The notes: generated by a model from the letters alone, not told the origin. Counted from the stretch's first letter, positions 21,519 to 32,892 are shown. The stretch is DNA of 64,000 nucleotides from Riptortus pedestris (GCA_019009955.1 CM032233.1:15362501-15426500); one strand, 5' to 3'. Made by a program: numbers and translations.

Positions 21519-22767
21519 GTTGTTGTTTCTTGGAGTTTTGGTCAATGTCAGTGAAAAAATCTTAAGTCTAAATCTTAAGTAAGGTGAATTATCTTAAGTG
21601 AAAATCTTAAGATTTATTTATGCTATTTGTTTCAATAGCATATTCTATTGGCATATTTGGAAACCAGTTTGTCATGTTAAACGTGGCCAGTATGTACCCG
21701 TGAGGGATGGGTCAAATTTTAAACATTTTCTTTGAGGTCTATCGCATTATTTACGTCAAATAGATTTTTCTAGATTAAACAGCTTTAAATTTAAAAATTT
21801 AGATAGATGGTTTTAAATTTTGATGGCAAAAGTATATAACTGGCAATGCTGGTTTAGCAGGCAGATGGTGGACATAAAAGTGAGCTATTAAGGGAATTGA
21901 GGCTCGGGTTCGATTCCCGGTACCGGAACCAACTGTTAAGTTAGTATGTTTAGAGACCAACTTAACCAAAAATGCAAGAGAAAAATATTTATATTTACAA
22001 ATATAAAAACACAAACACATGCTACGTACATCATAACCTTTTGTCCGGTAATAAGCTCGCTCAGGTTGTAGCGTTCAATGTAAAATGTAACCCACGGGTT
22101 GGGCTCCTGAGTGTGGTTAACAGTCTTATGGCCACTGTAATTATCGCACTCCCGTTAACTAATGTTTATTAAAGCCGGCACAACAATTTATAAATGTTTT
22201 AAGAAAGAGGCACTCGCGACATGCACATTGTGGGTTTGGTAACCAAGCACACTGAGACAATTTTTTATATCATATGTTTTTTCAAGCAACGGTGTTAATT
22301 TAATTTATCATATGTTTTTTTTATTTTTTAAAAAAAGTAACCGCTACAGAGTGTTCAATATTTTCAAAAAAACAGAAATTTGAAATTGTGATTTTAGATG
22401 GAAAGGAACTCCTTGATAAAGAACTACAGAGCTTGAATTGCGTTGGGGAAAAAAGACAACAGATGTTTTAAGGAAGTATTTATTCATTGACCTAGTATGG
22501 CTGCATTTTCAATATTATATAGGGTGATTACTGGGAGACTGACTTGCGTAGTATACAAGTACTGTCGTTGGGAGACAGCGGGAAGTTGTTGGTAGAAGTA
22601 GAAATAAAATCTATTACACTCTAATCTAATAACAATGTGCAATATTTATATAAATTAGTACCTTTATTTCTATATCCCTGAAGAAGAGGAAATAAATACT
22701 CTCGAAATACTGGCATAAACTAAGATTTTTTCATCAACATTGACAAAAACTCCAAGAAACAACAACA
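21519..22767. mobile_element. large type-D foldback-bounded element
   Basis: The left end GTTGTTTCTTGGAGTTTTGG (21521) matches the arm of the 5.6-kb foldback. Its inverted counterpart CCAAGAAACAACAACA ends at 22767. The interior of about 1.2 kb holds a tRNA-like segment and no long ORF. Near the right end, CCTGAAGAAGAGG...CTCTCGAAATACTGGCATAA matches the equivalent place in the 5.6-kb copy. It could be one element or two facing insertions with unrelated filling. Confidence 0.5.
21836..21960 (+). repeat. tRNA-like segment, probable second SINE family
   Basis: An A-box-like TGGTTTAGCAGGC and a perfect B box GGTTCGATTCCCGG (21907-21920) stand about 60 bases apart. The flanks do not fold as a clean acceptor stem and no anticodon arm is convincing. 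I read it as a tRNA-derived SINE head rather than a working tRNA gene. The antisense ORF across it (GNRTRASIPL) is the usual by-product of a B box read in frame. Confidence 0.45.
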
Positions 22768-23309
22768 TATCGTCTCCGGTCGAAGGGCGAAGGGCGAGGT
22801 TATTGGAAATGTAATCAAATGCTAATATGTTTATCTAATGTATGCCCTTAGAGTTTAAGTATGTCATCTAAATAAAGATGTTTTCAGCTGCGAGAGGTTT
22901 CCACTTTCAGACATTGTTATTTATTGTCCAAATTTATTTTAATTCGATTTGAATGTTGCAATTATTGTCTATTCTTTATTTATATTTACGTATTTGAATT
23001 ATTGTTGTTGAGGGTTTTGATTTATTTCAATAATTGGTCTACAACTGTTTGTTTTTAAGGACGTGTTGTGCGCTTCTACCAGAAAATCATAGAGCTAAAA
23101 CGTCTTCCTTTCCTTATCTCATTTTTCCTATTCTTCTACCAAGTTTTCGCTATATTTTATTTACTATTTGATTTTAGGCAAACGTGCACATAACAAATGT
23201 TGTTTTTTGCGTCATTAAAAGAAGATTTTTTTTAAACATAATATTATTAAATTTAATATACTAATCGCTTGAAATATAATGCAGGACAACGTCTGCCGGG
23301 TCCGCTAGT
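22768..23309 (+). mobile_element. possible Helitron 3' end
   Basis: The segment ends GGACAACGTCTGCCGGGTCC, GCTAG followed by T. A hairpin-capable GGAC...GTCC stands just before a CTAG terminus at an A/T-rich junction, as in Helitron 3' ends. The preceding ~500 bases are AT-rich without an ORF and the 5' end (TC) cannot be fixed. It is separate from HN1, whose termini differ. Confidence 0.35.
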
Positions 23310-23317
23310 ATATATAT

Positions 23318-24575
23318 AATAAGAATATGTGTTAATATTCATAATTGAGAAATATCCTATGCAACCAAATTTACAGGCAATTAAATTAGCAATAAAATTA
23401 GTTCTATACATAGTTTCTATCCGATCTATAATAACGGAGATATTTCGAATTATTAAACGGTGCACACTGGAGCGAGTGATAGGTAGTAAGCCGGACATTA
23501 ATATCTCCGTTTCTACTGGTCCTAGAATATTGATTCTGGTGCCATTTTAATGCACATCCAATACTCTATTGAACTACCTCATCAGCAAATTACCCAGATG
23601 CGATATAACGGTAGGATGAATTTTAAATGTGTACATACAGATTATGTATCGCTTACTAAGTAGAGAATTGTGATTTGTAGACACATAATATCAACATATG
23701 TTTTATAAATAAGTTCTCAAACGCAATACTAAAATTATAAACAAAAATATATCTAGAATAAAAATTTAAAAAAAAAATCTATGTATTTAATTTAATAATG
23801 AGAATTTGTAAGCTGGAAGAATATCTAACATTTCTAAAATTTCAAATGTTTTTTATTTTTCAATTAGAAGTTCTTTTACTTCCGAAGATATTGTTTCTAA
23901 GCGATCGCTATCGTTGTTAAGTGTTGGCCTTAAATGTGATACACCGTACGTAGTTGGGAAAGGTCCGCGGGAGGTATAATACGTCTTCCGCACCGAAAGT
24001 GTTAACACTAAAAGTCAAATATTTAATGAATAGGCAAGTTTAGGCAAGATCTGACGACGTTGTAAATAAGACAATATACTCCTAAAAGCATGCCAAGTGG
24101 TATTTTTTTCAAGCAAATACAAGCGATTTGCGAATTCGATTAAATAAAATTATTTTCAGTTCGATGTAAAAAAAAAAGAAGAAAAATAGAGGAATTTTAA
24201 AAACCTTTTGTGCCAGTTTTTGATTTGTTATAATACCCTTAATGTGTACAGGAAGCAACAATAATTTACAAAATGAAATAAGAGTTCACGACAAATTTAA
24301 TAAGCCAAGGTTTTTTTTAACATAGCAATTATAACCAGGCATTATGTAAAAATCATTGCAATAATATGGCTAAAAATCAATCTGCTCAATTGAAAAGGGT
24401 TTATGTGGTACTAATAATACAATCAAAATCCCAAATTAAAACTTTTATTTTTCCCCCAATGTCCAACATTATTGAAGGATCGCTCCAGTGTGCGCCGAAC
24501 TTGATCTACTGGAGCTTTAGTTTTATATTAAACTTTTATATATCGAGGTTGGTAACGAAGCGACAATATATATAC
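23318..24575 (+). repeat. HN1 internal fragment split by a 1-kb insertion
   Basis: 23318-23458 carries GTTAATATTCATAATTGAGA, TTAGTTCTATACATAG and AATAACGGAGATATTTCGAA. 24497-24575 continues with GAACTTGATCT, ATATATCGAGGTTGGTAACG. These blocks are normally about 60 bases apart in HN1, so 23459-24496 is a later insertion. Confidence 0.6.
23459..24496. mobile_element. 1,038-bp element with short inverted ends
   Basis: The ends GGTGCACACTGGAGCGA (23459) and TCGCTCCAGTGTGCGCC (24480-24496) are inverted copies of 17 bases with one mismatch. They interrupt an HN1 copy at an internal block. The interior is AT-rich with no transposase-like ORF, so it would be non-autonomous. No target duplication could be fixed; superfamily unknown. 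Confidence 0.6.
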
Positions 24576-25236
24576 TTTTTATTTTTTTTATTTTGGCATA
24601 AATACATGACAGCCTGGGCTCTAGCCATTTTATGTTAGTATCATAAGGAATTATATTTAAATAATTTATACTACAATTTCCAATACTCTTATAATATAAG
24701 TAATTTATATTGTACTTAAAAAACAACAATTAAATGCTAAGAGACTGAGCATAATATACTCTTAATAAAGGAAAATATCTTGTTTAGCTTTGTATGTTGT
24801 TAATATTTAGTATATATTCGAATGAAAGTTGGTCCCTGTTTTCAACTGTATATGATTGTAAATATAGCTATTTATGATTTACAATTGTAGGAAAATGCAG
24901 CATTGCATGCTTCAGCCTATTATAAATATATATTTTTACACTACTCACATATTTCATCTGTTTTTATATCAGTATGGGATATTTTAATGTATTCGATATT
25001 ACAGACTCTTGGTTGGCTTATGGTACTTAACTTTTCTACGCTGACGTTAAATTGAAGGTAATTTGTAGGTTCCCGATGTGAAGAGTTACAGAACAATCTA
25101 TAAAAGGGATTTTATTTTGAGTTATGTATCCTGTCAATATCTCGGGAAAGTAAATTATTTGTGGCTATTACTATTTCATTATTTTTATTAGCAAGTATGG
25201 TTTGAAGGTTAGATATATTGGCAAAATATACCTGTA
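24576..25236. other. unassigned AT-rich sequence
   Basis: Only short, low-complexity ORFs are present, and no repeats match. Confidence 0.3.
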
Positions 25237-25258
25237 CACACACACACACACATATATA

Positions 25259-25342
<84 letters not shown>
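25237..25342. repeat. (CA)n and (TA)n microsatellite
   Basis: A short CA block is followed by a long TA tract (25271-25342) at the normal HN1 microsatellite position, upstream of the CCTCATTTTC block. Confidence 0.95.
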
Positions 25343-25346
<4 letters not shown>

Positions 25347-25894
25347 GACCTCATTTTCAATATTCCTAGATAGGATTGATGGACATTTGAGGACATTCCG
25401 TTATGAGTACACCCCAATAGCTGAATTCAATGGCGAGTTAAGCGAGACACATACGTCAGACCAAAGCTAGTTGAAACGGGTTCAGGAAGGATCAGAATAG
25501 ATATTTCCTGTGGAATATGAGAATCGAATTTTTTCGTGAATACATTACTTCCTTCAAGGAAGTAAAAACAAATACAAAAAACCGAAAAAGTCTCTAAAAG
25601 TTAGACGTGAAAGATAATGTTCTAATGCTCATTGCATTTGTAGAGTTAGCAAGTTTGATTATACTCCATTATACCCACATAATAAATTATAATTTACTGA
25701 TAAAAGTTAAGGATTTTTAAATTATATTTTGGTTACGACTTATGGATATATTTGAAACGTGAGGCAGTCACTTTATATTGATTTTGAACCACTTGCAATC
25801 TTGTTAGCTTGAAAGGTTTTAGACTTAAATATCGAGTTTGTAACGATAAAACCAATTGCTAACACTAGAATGTTAACTGAAAAATATGCCAATA

Positions 25895-25988
<94 letters not shown>

Positions 25989-26066
25989 GGGCCTTATTTT
26001 TTATCACCTGAGTCGGATCGATGGTCATTTGGAGAAATGTTTCCCATTAAGAGAAATCTGCTAAAA
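25343..26066 (+). repeat. HN1 3' parts surrounding RF copy 2 and a (TC)n-(TA)n tract
   Basis: 25343-25435 has ACGACCTCATTTTCAATATT, GATAGGATTGATGGACATTT and AATAGCTGA. RF copy 2 (25445-25785) follows. Then 25800-25880 has AATATCGAGTTTGTAACGAT and CACTAGAATGTTAACTG, (TC)n at 25898-25941, (TA)n to 25983, and a second 3' end closing at GAGAAATCTGCTAAAA (26051-26066). Confidence 0.75.
25445..25785 (+). repeat. RF element, copy 2
   Basis: It is nearly identical to 19916-20247 over its full length, with a short indel near TTAGACGTGAAAG. Here it sits beside the 3' end of an HN1 copy rather than in its middle. Confidence 0.7.
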
Positions 26067-26828
26067 CAGACCAAAGGTTTAAATAAGGGTTTGTATTGAT
26101 TATACCGCATGACTTTGTATTCATGAATAAAAATAAAAATTTTAATATTCCAACAGTTTCTTTTATTAGCACTCGGTGAGAATTCAAGTCGACTTCAAAG
26201 GAGTTGCTTCTGCCAAGTGATTGGATTTTTTTAATAAAAAAAAAGAGTTTCACTCTATCTTTTGATTTTCAATACAAGTTATTAAATTGAAGGTAGACGT
26301 AATGTAAAAATGAAATACAACTTTATTAAAGAAGACGTATCTTGATTTTTCAATGAATCCAAAATTAAAATATATATTATTACGAGATAAATGACATATT
26401 GAGATTCTACTCATGCCACGATTTCCGAAGGGTTTGTTCAAATTTCCATCGGTCCTACCGTTGAAAAGTCTGTTCTGGTATTTTTTACTTTATCCACACC
26501 AGTTACTTTTGGATATTATTAGTGATTTATCATGCAGTTATTTAATAACATATGTCTATTTTGAAAGAAAAAAAAATGATAAATGAAGGAGGTTAGCTAG
26601 CTATTACGTCCTAGATTTTATGAAACTTTGAAGTGGTTTTTGTTAATAATGAATCTGATAAAACGCAGTCGTACAGTCGTGTTCTAAATCAGAATAAGTG
26701 GCATTTAAGACATTTCTAAGGTTCGGAATATTGCATAAAACACGGAAATGTAGAAGAGGAAACTTTATGAAGCTTGCTCCACCAAAGATCTCTCTCTAGC
26801 ATTTCAGATGCAGTTTGAGAAGTTGGAG
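26067..26828. other. unassigned AT-rich sequence
   Basis: Two short antisense ORFs (26047-26253, 26250-26441) lack motifs. No repeat match was found. Confidence 0.3.
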
Positions 26829-27599
26829 TTCCTTAAGGGAAATCAGCTATTGAGGACAAGATTTTCGAGACATTTCTTCAAATTTCCATTGATCCTACCT
26901 AGGATATATATATACATTTGTTAACTCTCTAGCGGTCGCAATGTTTGTTTGATCGTTACCAAACTCGATATTTAATCGTTTTATGTAAAAAGAAGATCAA
27001 GTTCGTTAATGGCTGAAATCGGACCGGTGGGAAGGTGCTTGAGAGGGGGGGGGTTCTAAAATTCGACAAATCTCCGTTACTATACGCGGATCGAATAAGT
27101 GTATAAACCCAATCTTATTGCAAATTAAATATTGCTATATATATTTATTCCCTATCTTGAATATTAACCGAGATATAATGTAATAAACCACATTAGTCGA
27201 AGCTTAAATACCTTATTTTGTTTTCCAGAGACCTTTATTATACGAGATAAATGCAAATATGTTCTGGTGGCCCCTTCTTAAGTTCTTTGAATAGGTACCA
27301 AAATTTGATTGATTGAGATAAACATTATTCTGATCCATTATAAATTACAGTAGTAGATATAGTTTTCAATAATATTAATATGTTATATTCTGATATATTT
27401 CAGTAACTGTTTTTTCTTTCAGGTGGAACACCAGTATTTACGTTTCAGACGCTTCCCGTCGGAAGGTTTCTCATTATCGTTTGTATTTGTTCACTTGATA
27501 TTGACGGTGCTGTTGTGCTACCATTATATAAATTTATCTATTGTTAAACTTCACGAGTGAAATCTGCTTAGTTTAGGAAGCCCCTGCGTGACGGACTTC
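26829..27599 (-). repeat. HN1 repeat, both ends present
   Basis: It opens with TCCTTAAGGGAAATCAGCTA (26831) and CATTGATCCTACCTAGGATA. It has a reduced TA tract, a G10 tract at about 27043-27052 after AATCGGACCGGTGGG, then the long 5' variant (GGTGGCCCC, CAGTAGTAGATATAG). It ends GAAATCTGCTTAGTTTAGGA, AGCCCCTGCGTGACGGACTT. Confidence 0.85.
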
Positions 27600-28332
27600 A
27601 TTTAGTTTTCAGGTTTCGGTAAACATCGACTACTTTTTCATTGGTTACCTCTCTATCGGACGCAATTTCGGTTTAATCGTTACCAAATTCAATATTTATC
27701 GTTGTAGTAAAGATCAAGGTCCTTGACGGCGGAAATCATGCAGTGGGGAGAGGTTAAACAGGGAGGGGGATGTGAGTAATCAAAATATCTCCGTTATTAT
27801 ACGTCACACAGTACTCAATTAGACTCATCTAGGTGGACAAAATGTATTTAAATGAAATCAATGAAACTACATCTTAGCATTCTCATAGAATTTTCGGATA
27901 CAAACTTCAACTGAAATGACAAAGAAAAAGTCCCGAGATGGAAGAAGGAGTTTTTTTTCAACGTAGGGTTTTCTACCTGAACGAGGGGGGGCCTCCACTG
28001 CTGGGGTATCAAGAGGGGGAAGGGGGGAGATGCCCTGTCCGCTCAGTGTTAGCCTTCACGCCAGCCAGTTTAGACACTTCTTATATCTGTGTGCTATTTT
28101 AAGTATTATCTGTTTGATAAGGCCTGCAACTAGAGGTAATTATTAGTTTATTAAACTAAAAGAAAATGACCACAATGTATCTATATCAGTAGAAATAGTT
28201 AATTAAAAATAATTACTTTTTATTATATATAACATTCGATTAGCCAAGCTGTGATAATAATTTTAAAGGAACCTCTGTTTAATATAGTTGTGTGATATAT
28301 TAGCAGTAATCTGGGATTATAAATAATTACAT
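27600..28332. other. HN1 internal fragment, then unassigned sequence
   Basis: 27600-27810 is a minus-strand HN1 internal piece (CATTTAGTTTTCAGGTTTCG, GGCGGAAATCATGCAG, G-rich, TTATTATACGTCAC). 27811-28332 has no ORF or repeat match, apart from G-rich patches at 27984-28028. Confidence 0.45.
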
Positions 28333-28611
28333 TTTAGCAGATTTCCTTAATTTTTCTAGTAGTCGAGTTCCTGGCTGAAATCGGGCTGGTGGGGAGGGGG
28401 GGGGGTTAAAGGGGAGGAATTTTGAAAATTCAAAATATCTTCGTTATTATAGGTCGGATCGAAAACGTGTATAAAACAAATGTTATTGCAAATTTAATGT
28501 TCTAAAAATGTTATGTCCTTTTTTTCATTATCTTGATTATTAACCGAGATAATTGCATTTCTTAGTTTTCGGCCCTCAGTAAACCCGCTCTCCTACTCAT
28601 GTCATATTATC
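28333..28611 (-). repeat. HN1 fragment with an exceptional G tract
   Basis: It opens TTTTAGCAGATTTCC and jumps to CCTGGCTGAAATCGGGCTGG. A G-rich run follows (28390-28420, four G blocks including G10). It ends mid-element at CATGTCATATTATC, where a plus-strand copy begins. Confidence 0.75.
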
Positions 28612-28932
28612 AAATGCCCGTCACGCAGGGGCTGCGTTAACTAAGCAGGTTCCCCACGTGCGCCACGTGTTTGCGTGTATCTCAAAACGTAAAAGTTCAA
28701 TGAGAACAATATTTGGTATTTAAGCTTCAAATAAAGTGCTTCACAACATAATAGAATATTGTTAATATGAGATGAGGAGGAGTGGGGGTTTACTGAAGAC
28801 CGAAAAATAAAAAATGCAAATATCTCAGTTAATAATCAAGATAGTGAAAACATGTACATAACAACATTTCCAGAACATTACATTTGCAATAAGACTGGTT
28901 CTATACACTTTTTCGATCCGACGCATAATAAC
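28612..28932 (+). repeat. HN1 5' half, head of a facing pair
   Basis: It starts AAATGCCCGTCACGCAGGGG, then AAGCAGGTTCCCCACGTGCG, GGTATTTAAGCTTC, AAAATGCAAATATCTCAG and TTTCGATCCGACGCATAATA. It stops at 28932, where the sequence switches to minus-oriented HN1. Confidence 0.8.
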
Positions 28933-28933
28933 G

Positions 28934-29368
28934 ATTGATTGAGATAACAATTATTCTGACTCATTATTAATTACAGTACTAGAAAAATATAGTAAATAGT
29001 TCTCAATAAAATTAATATGTTATATTCCTATATATTTCAGTAATTGTTTTTCTTTCCTGTTTTTCTCAGCGTGAGGCGGGCAGACCCGTTTGTTTACATT
29101 TCTAACCTAACGCTTCCTGTCGACAGGTTATTGAAATTGGATGAAACATTTCTTATTTCCGTTTGTATTTATTCACGGCGGTGTTACCAGTATGTTAATT
29201 TATCTATTATTAAACTTCGCGAGGGGAATCTGCTTAGTTTACCTAGCCCCTGCGTGTCGGACTTTTCTAGCCAGGAGTTTATTAGTATTATCGTTTTGAG
29301 AAATGCAAATACGTGACGCATGCAGGAAATACGTTTAGTTAACGCAGCCTCTGCGTGACGTAATTTAT
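28934..29368 (-). repeat. HN1 5' halves, two successive
   Basis: 28934-29264 is the long-variant 5' half ending GGGGAATCTGCTTAGTTTAC, GTGTCGGACTTTT. 29288-29368 is another 5' end (GCAAATACGTGACGCATGCA, GCAGCCTCTGCGTGACG). Confidence 0.75.
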
Positions 29369-29445
29369 TTATTACTAGTTGCCCAACTACAAAGGTAATC
29401 AATATTTGATTTTGCGCGTTCTGTTCACGCAAATGGTCAGCATGG

Positions 29446-30345
29446 TAAACTAAAAATCAAGTTTGTTAACGGCTAAAATCGGAGAGCGGGGATTTCGAAA
29501 ATACGCAATATCTACCCTATAATACGTCGGATTGAAAAATTGTGTAAAACAACTCTTATTGAAAATTGTATTACCTGCAAATGTGAATATTGACAGGGAC
29601 TTTTGGATTTTTTAGTTTTTAGCATTCAGTACTCATGCCATAATAACGATAGGTTATTAATGCATGTATATATTTATTCTACGTTATTGTAAGTAGGATC
29701 CAGAAATTATATAGAAACAATCTTATTGCAAATTAAATTTACTATAAACATTTTTATATACATTTATTCTCTATCTATAAAACTAACCGTGGCCTGAAAA
29801 AGTGTATAAACCCAGTCTTATTGCAAACTTAATGTTCTATAAATATTGTTATATCTCTATCATCAGTATTAACGGAGATATTTGCAGTTTTTAGTATTCA
29901 GCCTTCAGTAAACCCCCCACTCCTACTCATGTCATAATAACAATAAGCTGTTATTGCATGAACCTCTTTATTCTATGTCATTGTAAATCGGATCCATAAA
30001 TTTTATAGAAACAATCTTGTTGGAAATTATATTTACTACATACATTGTTATGTACTTTTATTCTCTATCTTCAAAATTAACCGTGATATTTCCATTTTTT
30101 TAGTTTTTAGCCTTCAGTAAACCCTCACTTCTATTATGTCAGAATAGAAATTCACTGTTATATCATGAACCACTTTATTCTAAGCTTAAATACCAAATAT
30201 TGTATAAAGGTCACTGAAAACAATACTTGGTATTCGACTTATATGCAAATTCGTTGTGGATAACTTCACCAATTAAGATTATAGCATACTCGATATTTAA
30301 TTGTTTCAGTCAAAAATAAAGATCATGAACATTTTTCGAAATCCG
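29446..30345 (-). repeat. HN1 internal fragments, three partial copies
   Basis: Repeated restarts are visible: GTTTGTTAACGGCTAAAATC (29458), the TTACTATAAACATTTTTATA block (29738), AACGGAGATATTTGCAGTTT (29869), TTACTACATACATTG (30031) and AACCGTGATATTTCC (30079). These are stacked internal segments without termini. Confidence 0.6.
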
Positions 30346-31118
30346 CTTAATGAATAGAACCTAAATAACTCCTCTTAACAACACAGAATAAAAAAAACTC
30401 GGTGAGGCAATGTCTAAGCAAATTTACGACGTGTGGAATGACGCACTAATGATTTCATATCACTTTCTATTTTCTACTTCTCCCATAGAAAGAAGCCTAT
30501 GTGAAAAGTAATTGAAATGTAAACTAGTCATAATATCTTCAAAAAGACAGTTGCTCGAAATAAAACTCCTACGAGTAGATTTTGTGGTTTACTAAAAGTG
30601 ATATATTCCAGTTACGAAGAAATATATAGAGCAGAAATTAAATTAGAAACAAGATTAGTGATAACATTTTTCGAGCTGACTCATAATATTGGTCATATTT
30701 AAAATTCTTAATTTAGTCATTATCGAAATACCCTCTCCTTCATGTCTACTGAAAAACAGAATTTAAGTTTAAAATAAGGTGAATCCAAGATATATGAGGA
30801 AATTTTTCGAAAATCGCTTCGAGAGTACAGCTTATTATATGGTTGCTTCATTTAAAGGAAATCCCCTAAAACTAATTTCATAAGACTAATTAGGAATTTA
30901 AAAAAAACAAACTTCATAGGATGTACATGGATATATAAGTCATTAATAATAATTAAATGCGGCTTTAATGAAGGCTGAAAACTAAAATAAATAAAAACAT
31001 CTCGGGTTATATTGTAGATATATAAAAAATGTATTTATGTAAATCTGAACCTAAATTTCCATAATGATTGGTTCTATATAATATTTCGATCCGACGTATA
31101 ATATCGGAGATATTTTCA
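30346..31118 (+). repeat. decayed HN1 fragments, plus orientation
   Basis: Traces are a 3' end at 30800-30886 (GGAAATTTTTCGAAAATCGC, AAAGGAAATCCCCTAAAAC) and an internal piece at 30957-31118 (TTTCGATCCGACGTATAATA). The stretch 30346-30580 is unassigned. Confidence 0.5.
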
Positions 31119-31402
31119 ATTTTAGCAGATTTCCTTTAAGAGAAATGAGCTATTGGATTTTCGAAAACTCAATCTTTAGTATTATCGGGGATATTTGCAT
31201 GTATTTTGTTTTCGGCCTTCAGTAAACACCCACTCCTACTCATGTCATATTAACAATAAGCTGCTATATTATGAAGTACTTTTTTTGAAGCACAATTACC
31301 AAATAATGTTCTCATCGAACCTTTACGTTTTGAGATAAATGCAAATACGTGATGCACGGGGGATCTGCTTAGTTAACGCAGCCCCTGCGTGTCAGACTTT
31401 CT
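31119..31402 (-). repeat. HN1 mini-copy, both ends, large central deletion
   Basis: TTTTAGCAGATTTCCTTTAA at 31119 and TTCGAAAACTCAATC join straight to GGGGATATTTGCATG. It then runs to the normal 5' end GTTAACGCAGCCCCTGCGTG, TCAGACTTT at 31402. At about 284 bases it is the shortest copy with two termini. Confidence 0.8.
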
Positions 31403-31648
31403 GGAGTCTCCCCCCCCCCAATAAACTCACCCTCCCATTGGACCGATTTCAGCCGTTAACGAACAAGATCTTTAAATTACATGAATATCGAGATGAAATT
31501 AAAATTGCTACCTCTGGACTGTTAACAGACATATACGTATAAAATTCCGAACGAAGAACCTTTTCATTTCTCCTGGGTTGGGCCGATGAACATTTGAAGA
31601 ATTTTTCTGAATATTTGGTTTACCTTAAGGGAAATCATCTAAAACTAA
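31403..31648 (+). repeat. HN1 3' half
   Basis: It has a C run (31411-31419), GGACCGATTTCAGCCGTTAA, CTGTTAACAGACA with the TA tract reduced to about 8 bases, GGGTTGGGCCGATGAACATT, and the 3' end CTTAAGGGAAATCATCTAAA. Confidence 0.75.
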
Positions 31649-31875
31649 TTTCCTAAGACGAATCAAAGAATTAAATCGGAAAAGGTGTCATATATAAATC
31701 ATCACACATTTTACACAATCCCTATAAAACTGAGAGGCCTACCTTATAGGTGAGTTGTCCCTGCTTCCAGGTCCCCTGTTCGTCCTATACTGAGCTCCTC
31801 TGAGTGCTCGCCAGACGCGGAAGCAGAGAGACGCCGCCGTCTCTTCCCACTGCCTTCTAAATTCCAATGTTTTAC
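31649..31875. other. unassigned, with a GC-richer patch
   Basis: About 31750-31860 has noticeably higher GC (GCTCGCCAGACGCGGAAGCA) than its surroundings. There is no ORF and no other copy in the window. Confidence 0.3.
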
Positions 31876-31946
31876 GAGATTTCCCTTATAGGAACATTTT
31901 TCCTCAAAATCGATCCTATGTGATGACGAAAATGAGGCTAGTTCAA

Positions 31947-32069
<123 letters not shown>

Positions 32070-32232
32070 CCTTTTACCGCTCTAGCCGTCGCAATTTTAG
32101 CTGATTTCCCTTAAGGTCATATTCATGACGCGATTTTCGAAATTTTTCTTCTAATGCCCGAAAGGTAAGATCGATTGCCTAGCAGATGACAAAAATGTGG
32201 TTCGTTCAAAACTGTGTGTGTATATATGTATG

Positions 32233-32273
<41 letters not shown>

Positions 32274-32520
32274 CTGTTACTTCTCTAGCGGTCACAATTA
32301 TTGTTTAATCGTTGCTAAACTCGATATATAAGCGTTTCATACAAAAATAAAGTTGAAGTTCGTTAACGGCTGAAATCGGACCAGGGGGGTTTAGAGGGGA
32401 GGAATTTAGAAAATTCGAAATATCTCCGTTACTAGATAATACTAGACCTAATCTTGTTGCAAATTAAATTTACTATAAATATTGTTATGCACATATATTC
32501 TCTATCTTGAATATTAACCG

Positions 32521-32615
32521 GCATGGTAAATCAACTTAAGGTTTAGAACAGCCAGTATAAATGATACTGTTGTCATATCTGTCGGTGAAGACCGTCGTTC
32601 GATCGATATATTCTG
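32521..32615. mobile_element. 95-bp insertion with 8-bp target duplication
   Basis: ATTAACCG occurs at 32513-32520 and 32616-32623, directly around the insert. Uninterrupted HN1 copies read ATTAACCGAGATATT here once. The insert has no ORF or clear inverted ends. It includes the palindromic TCGATCGA. Eight-base duplications are typical of hAT-type elements, but nothing else identifies it. Confidence 0.6.
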
Positions 32616-32837
32616 ATTAACCGAGATATTTCCATTATTCAGTTTTCAGCCTTCAGCAAACCCATACTTCTACTCATGTTACATAAACAGTACTCTGTTA
32701 TATAATAAATGTTATATAGTAAACGACATTATTCGAAGCTTAAATACCAAATATTATTATCAGAATACCTTCATTATACGAGATACTAAAATTTGATTGA
32801 TTGAGATAAATATTATTCCGATTCATTATAAATGACA

Positions 32838-32892
32838 GGGGGCTCAGGTTAGCCACAGTTGCATCAAGTGGACGTTAATAAATAAATAATTA
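32838..32892 (+). mobile_element. 55-bp mini-SINE (head joined to tail)
   Basis: GGGGGCTCAGGTTAGCCAC, the SINE head, joins after about 12 bases to AGTGGACGTTAATAAATAAA, the SINE tail. About 170 internal bases, including the B box, are missing. It is flanked by TATAAATGACA (32827-32837) and TATAAATTACA (32893-32903). Other HN1 copies have this sequence once, so the deleted form itself was inserted. Confidence 0.8.

Noticed and set aside
21836..21935. Functional tRNA gene
   Set aside because: The B box is good, but acceptor and anticodon arms do not pair convincingly and there is no terminator-like T run. A SINE head is more likely.
25112..25470. ORFs encoding long Ile-Tyr runs here and at 19671, 36662, 37834, 43170, 45744, 53165, 58218
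   Set aside because: They are translations of (TA)n, (TG)n or (CA)n microsatellites and carry no coding signal.
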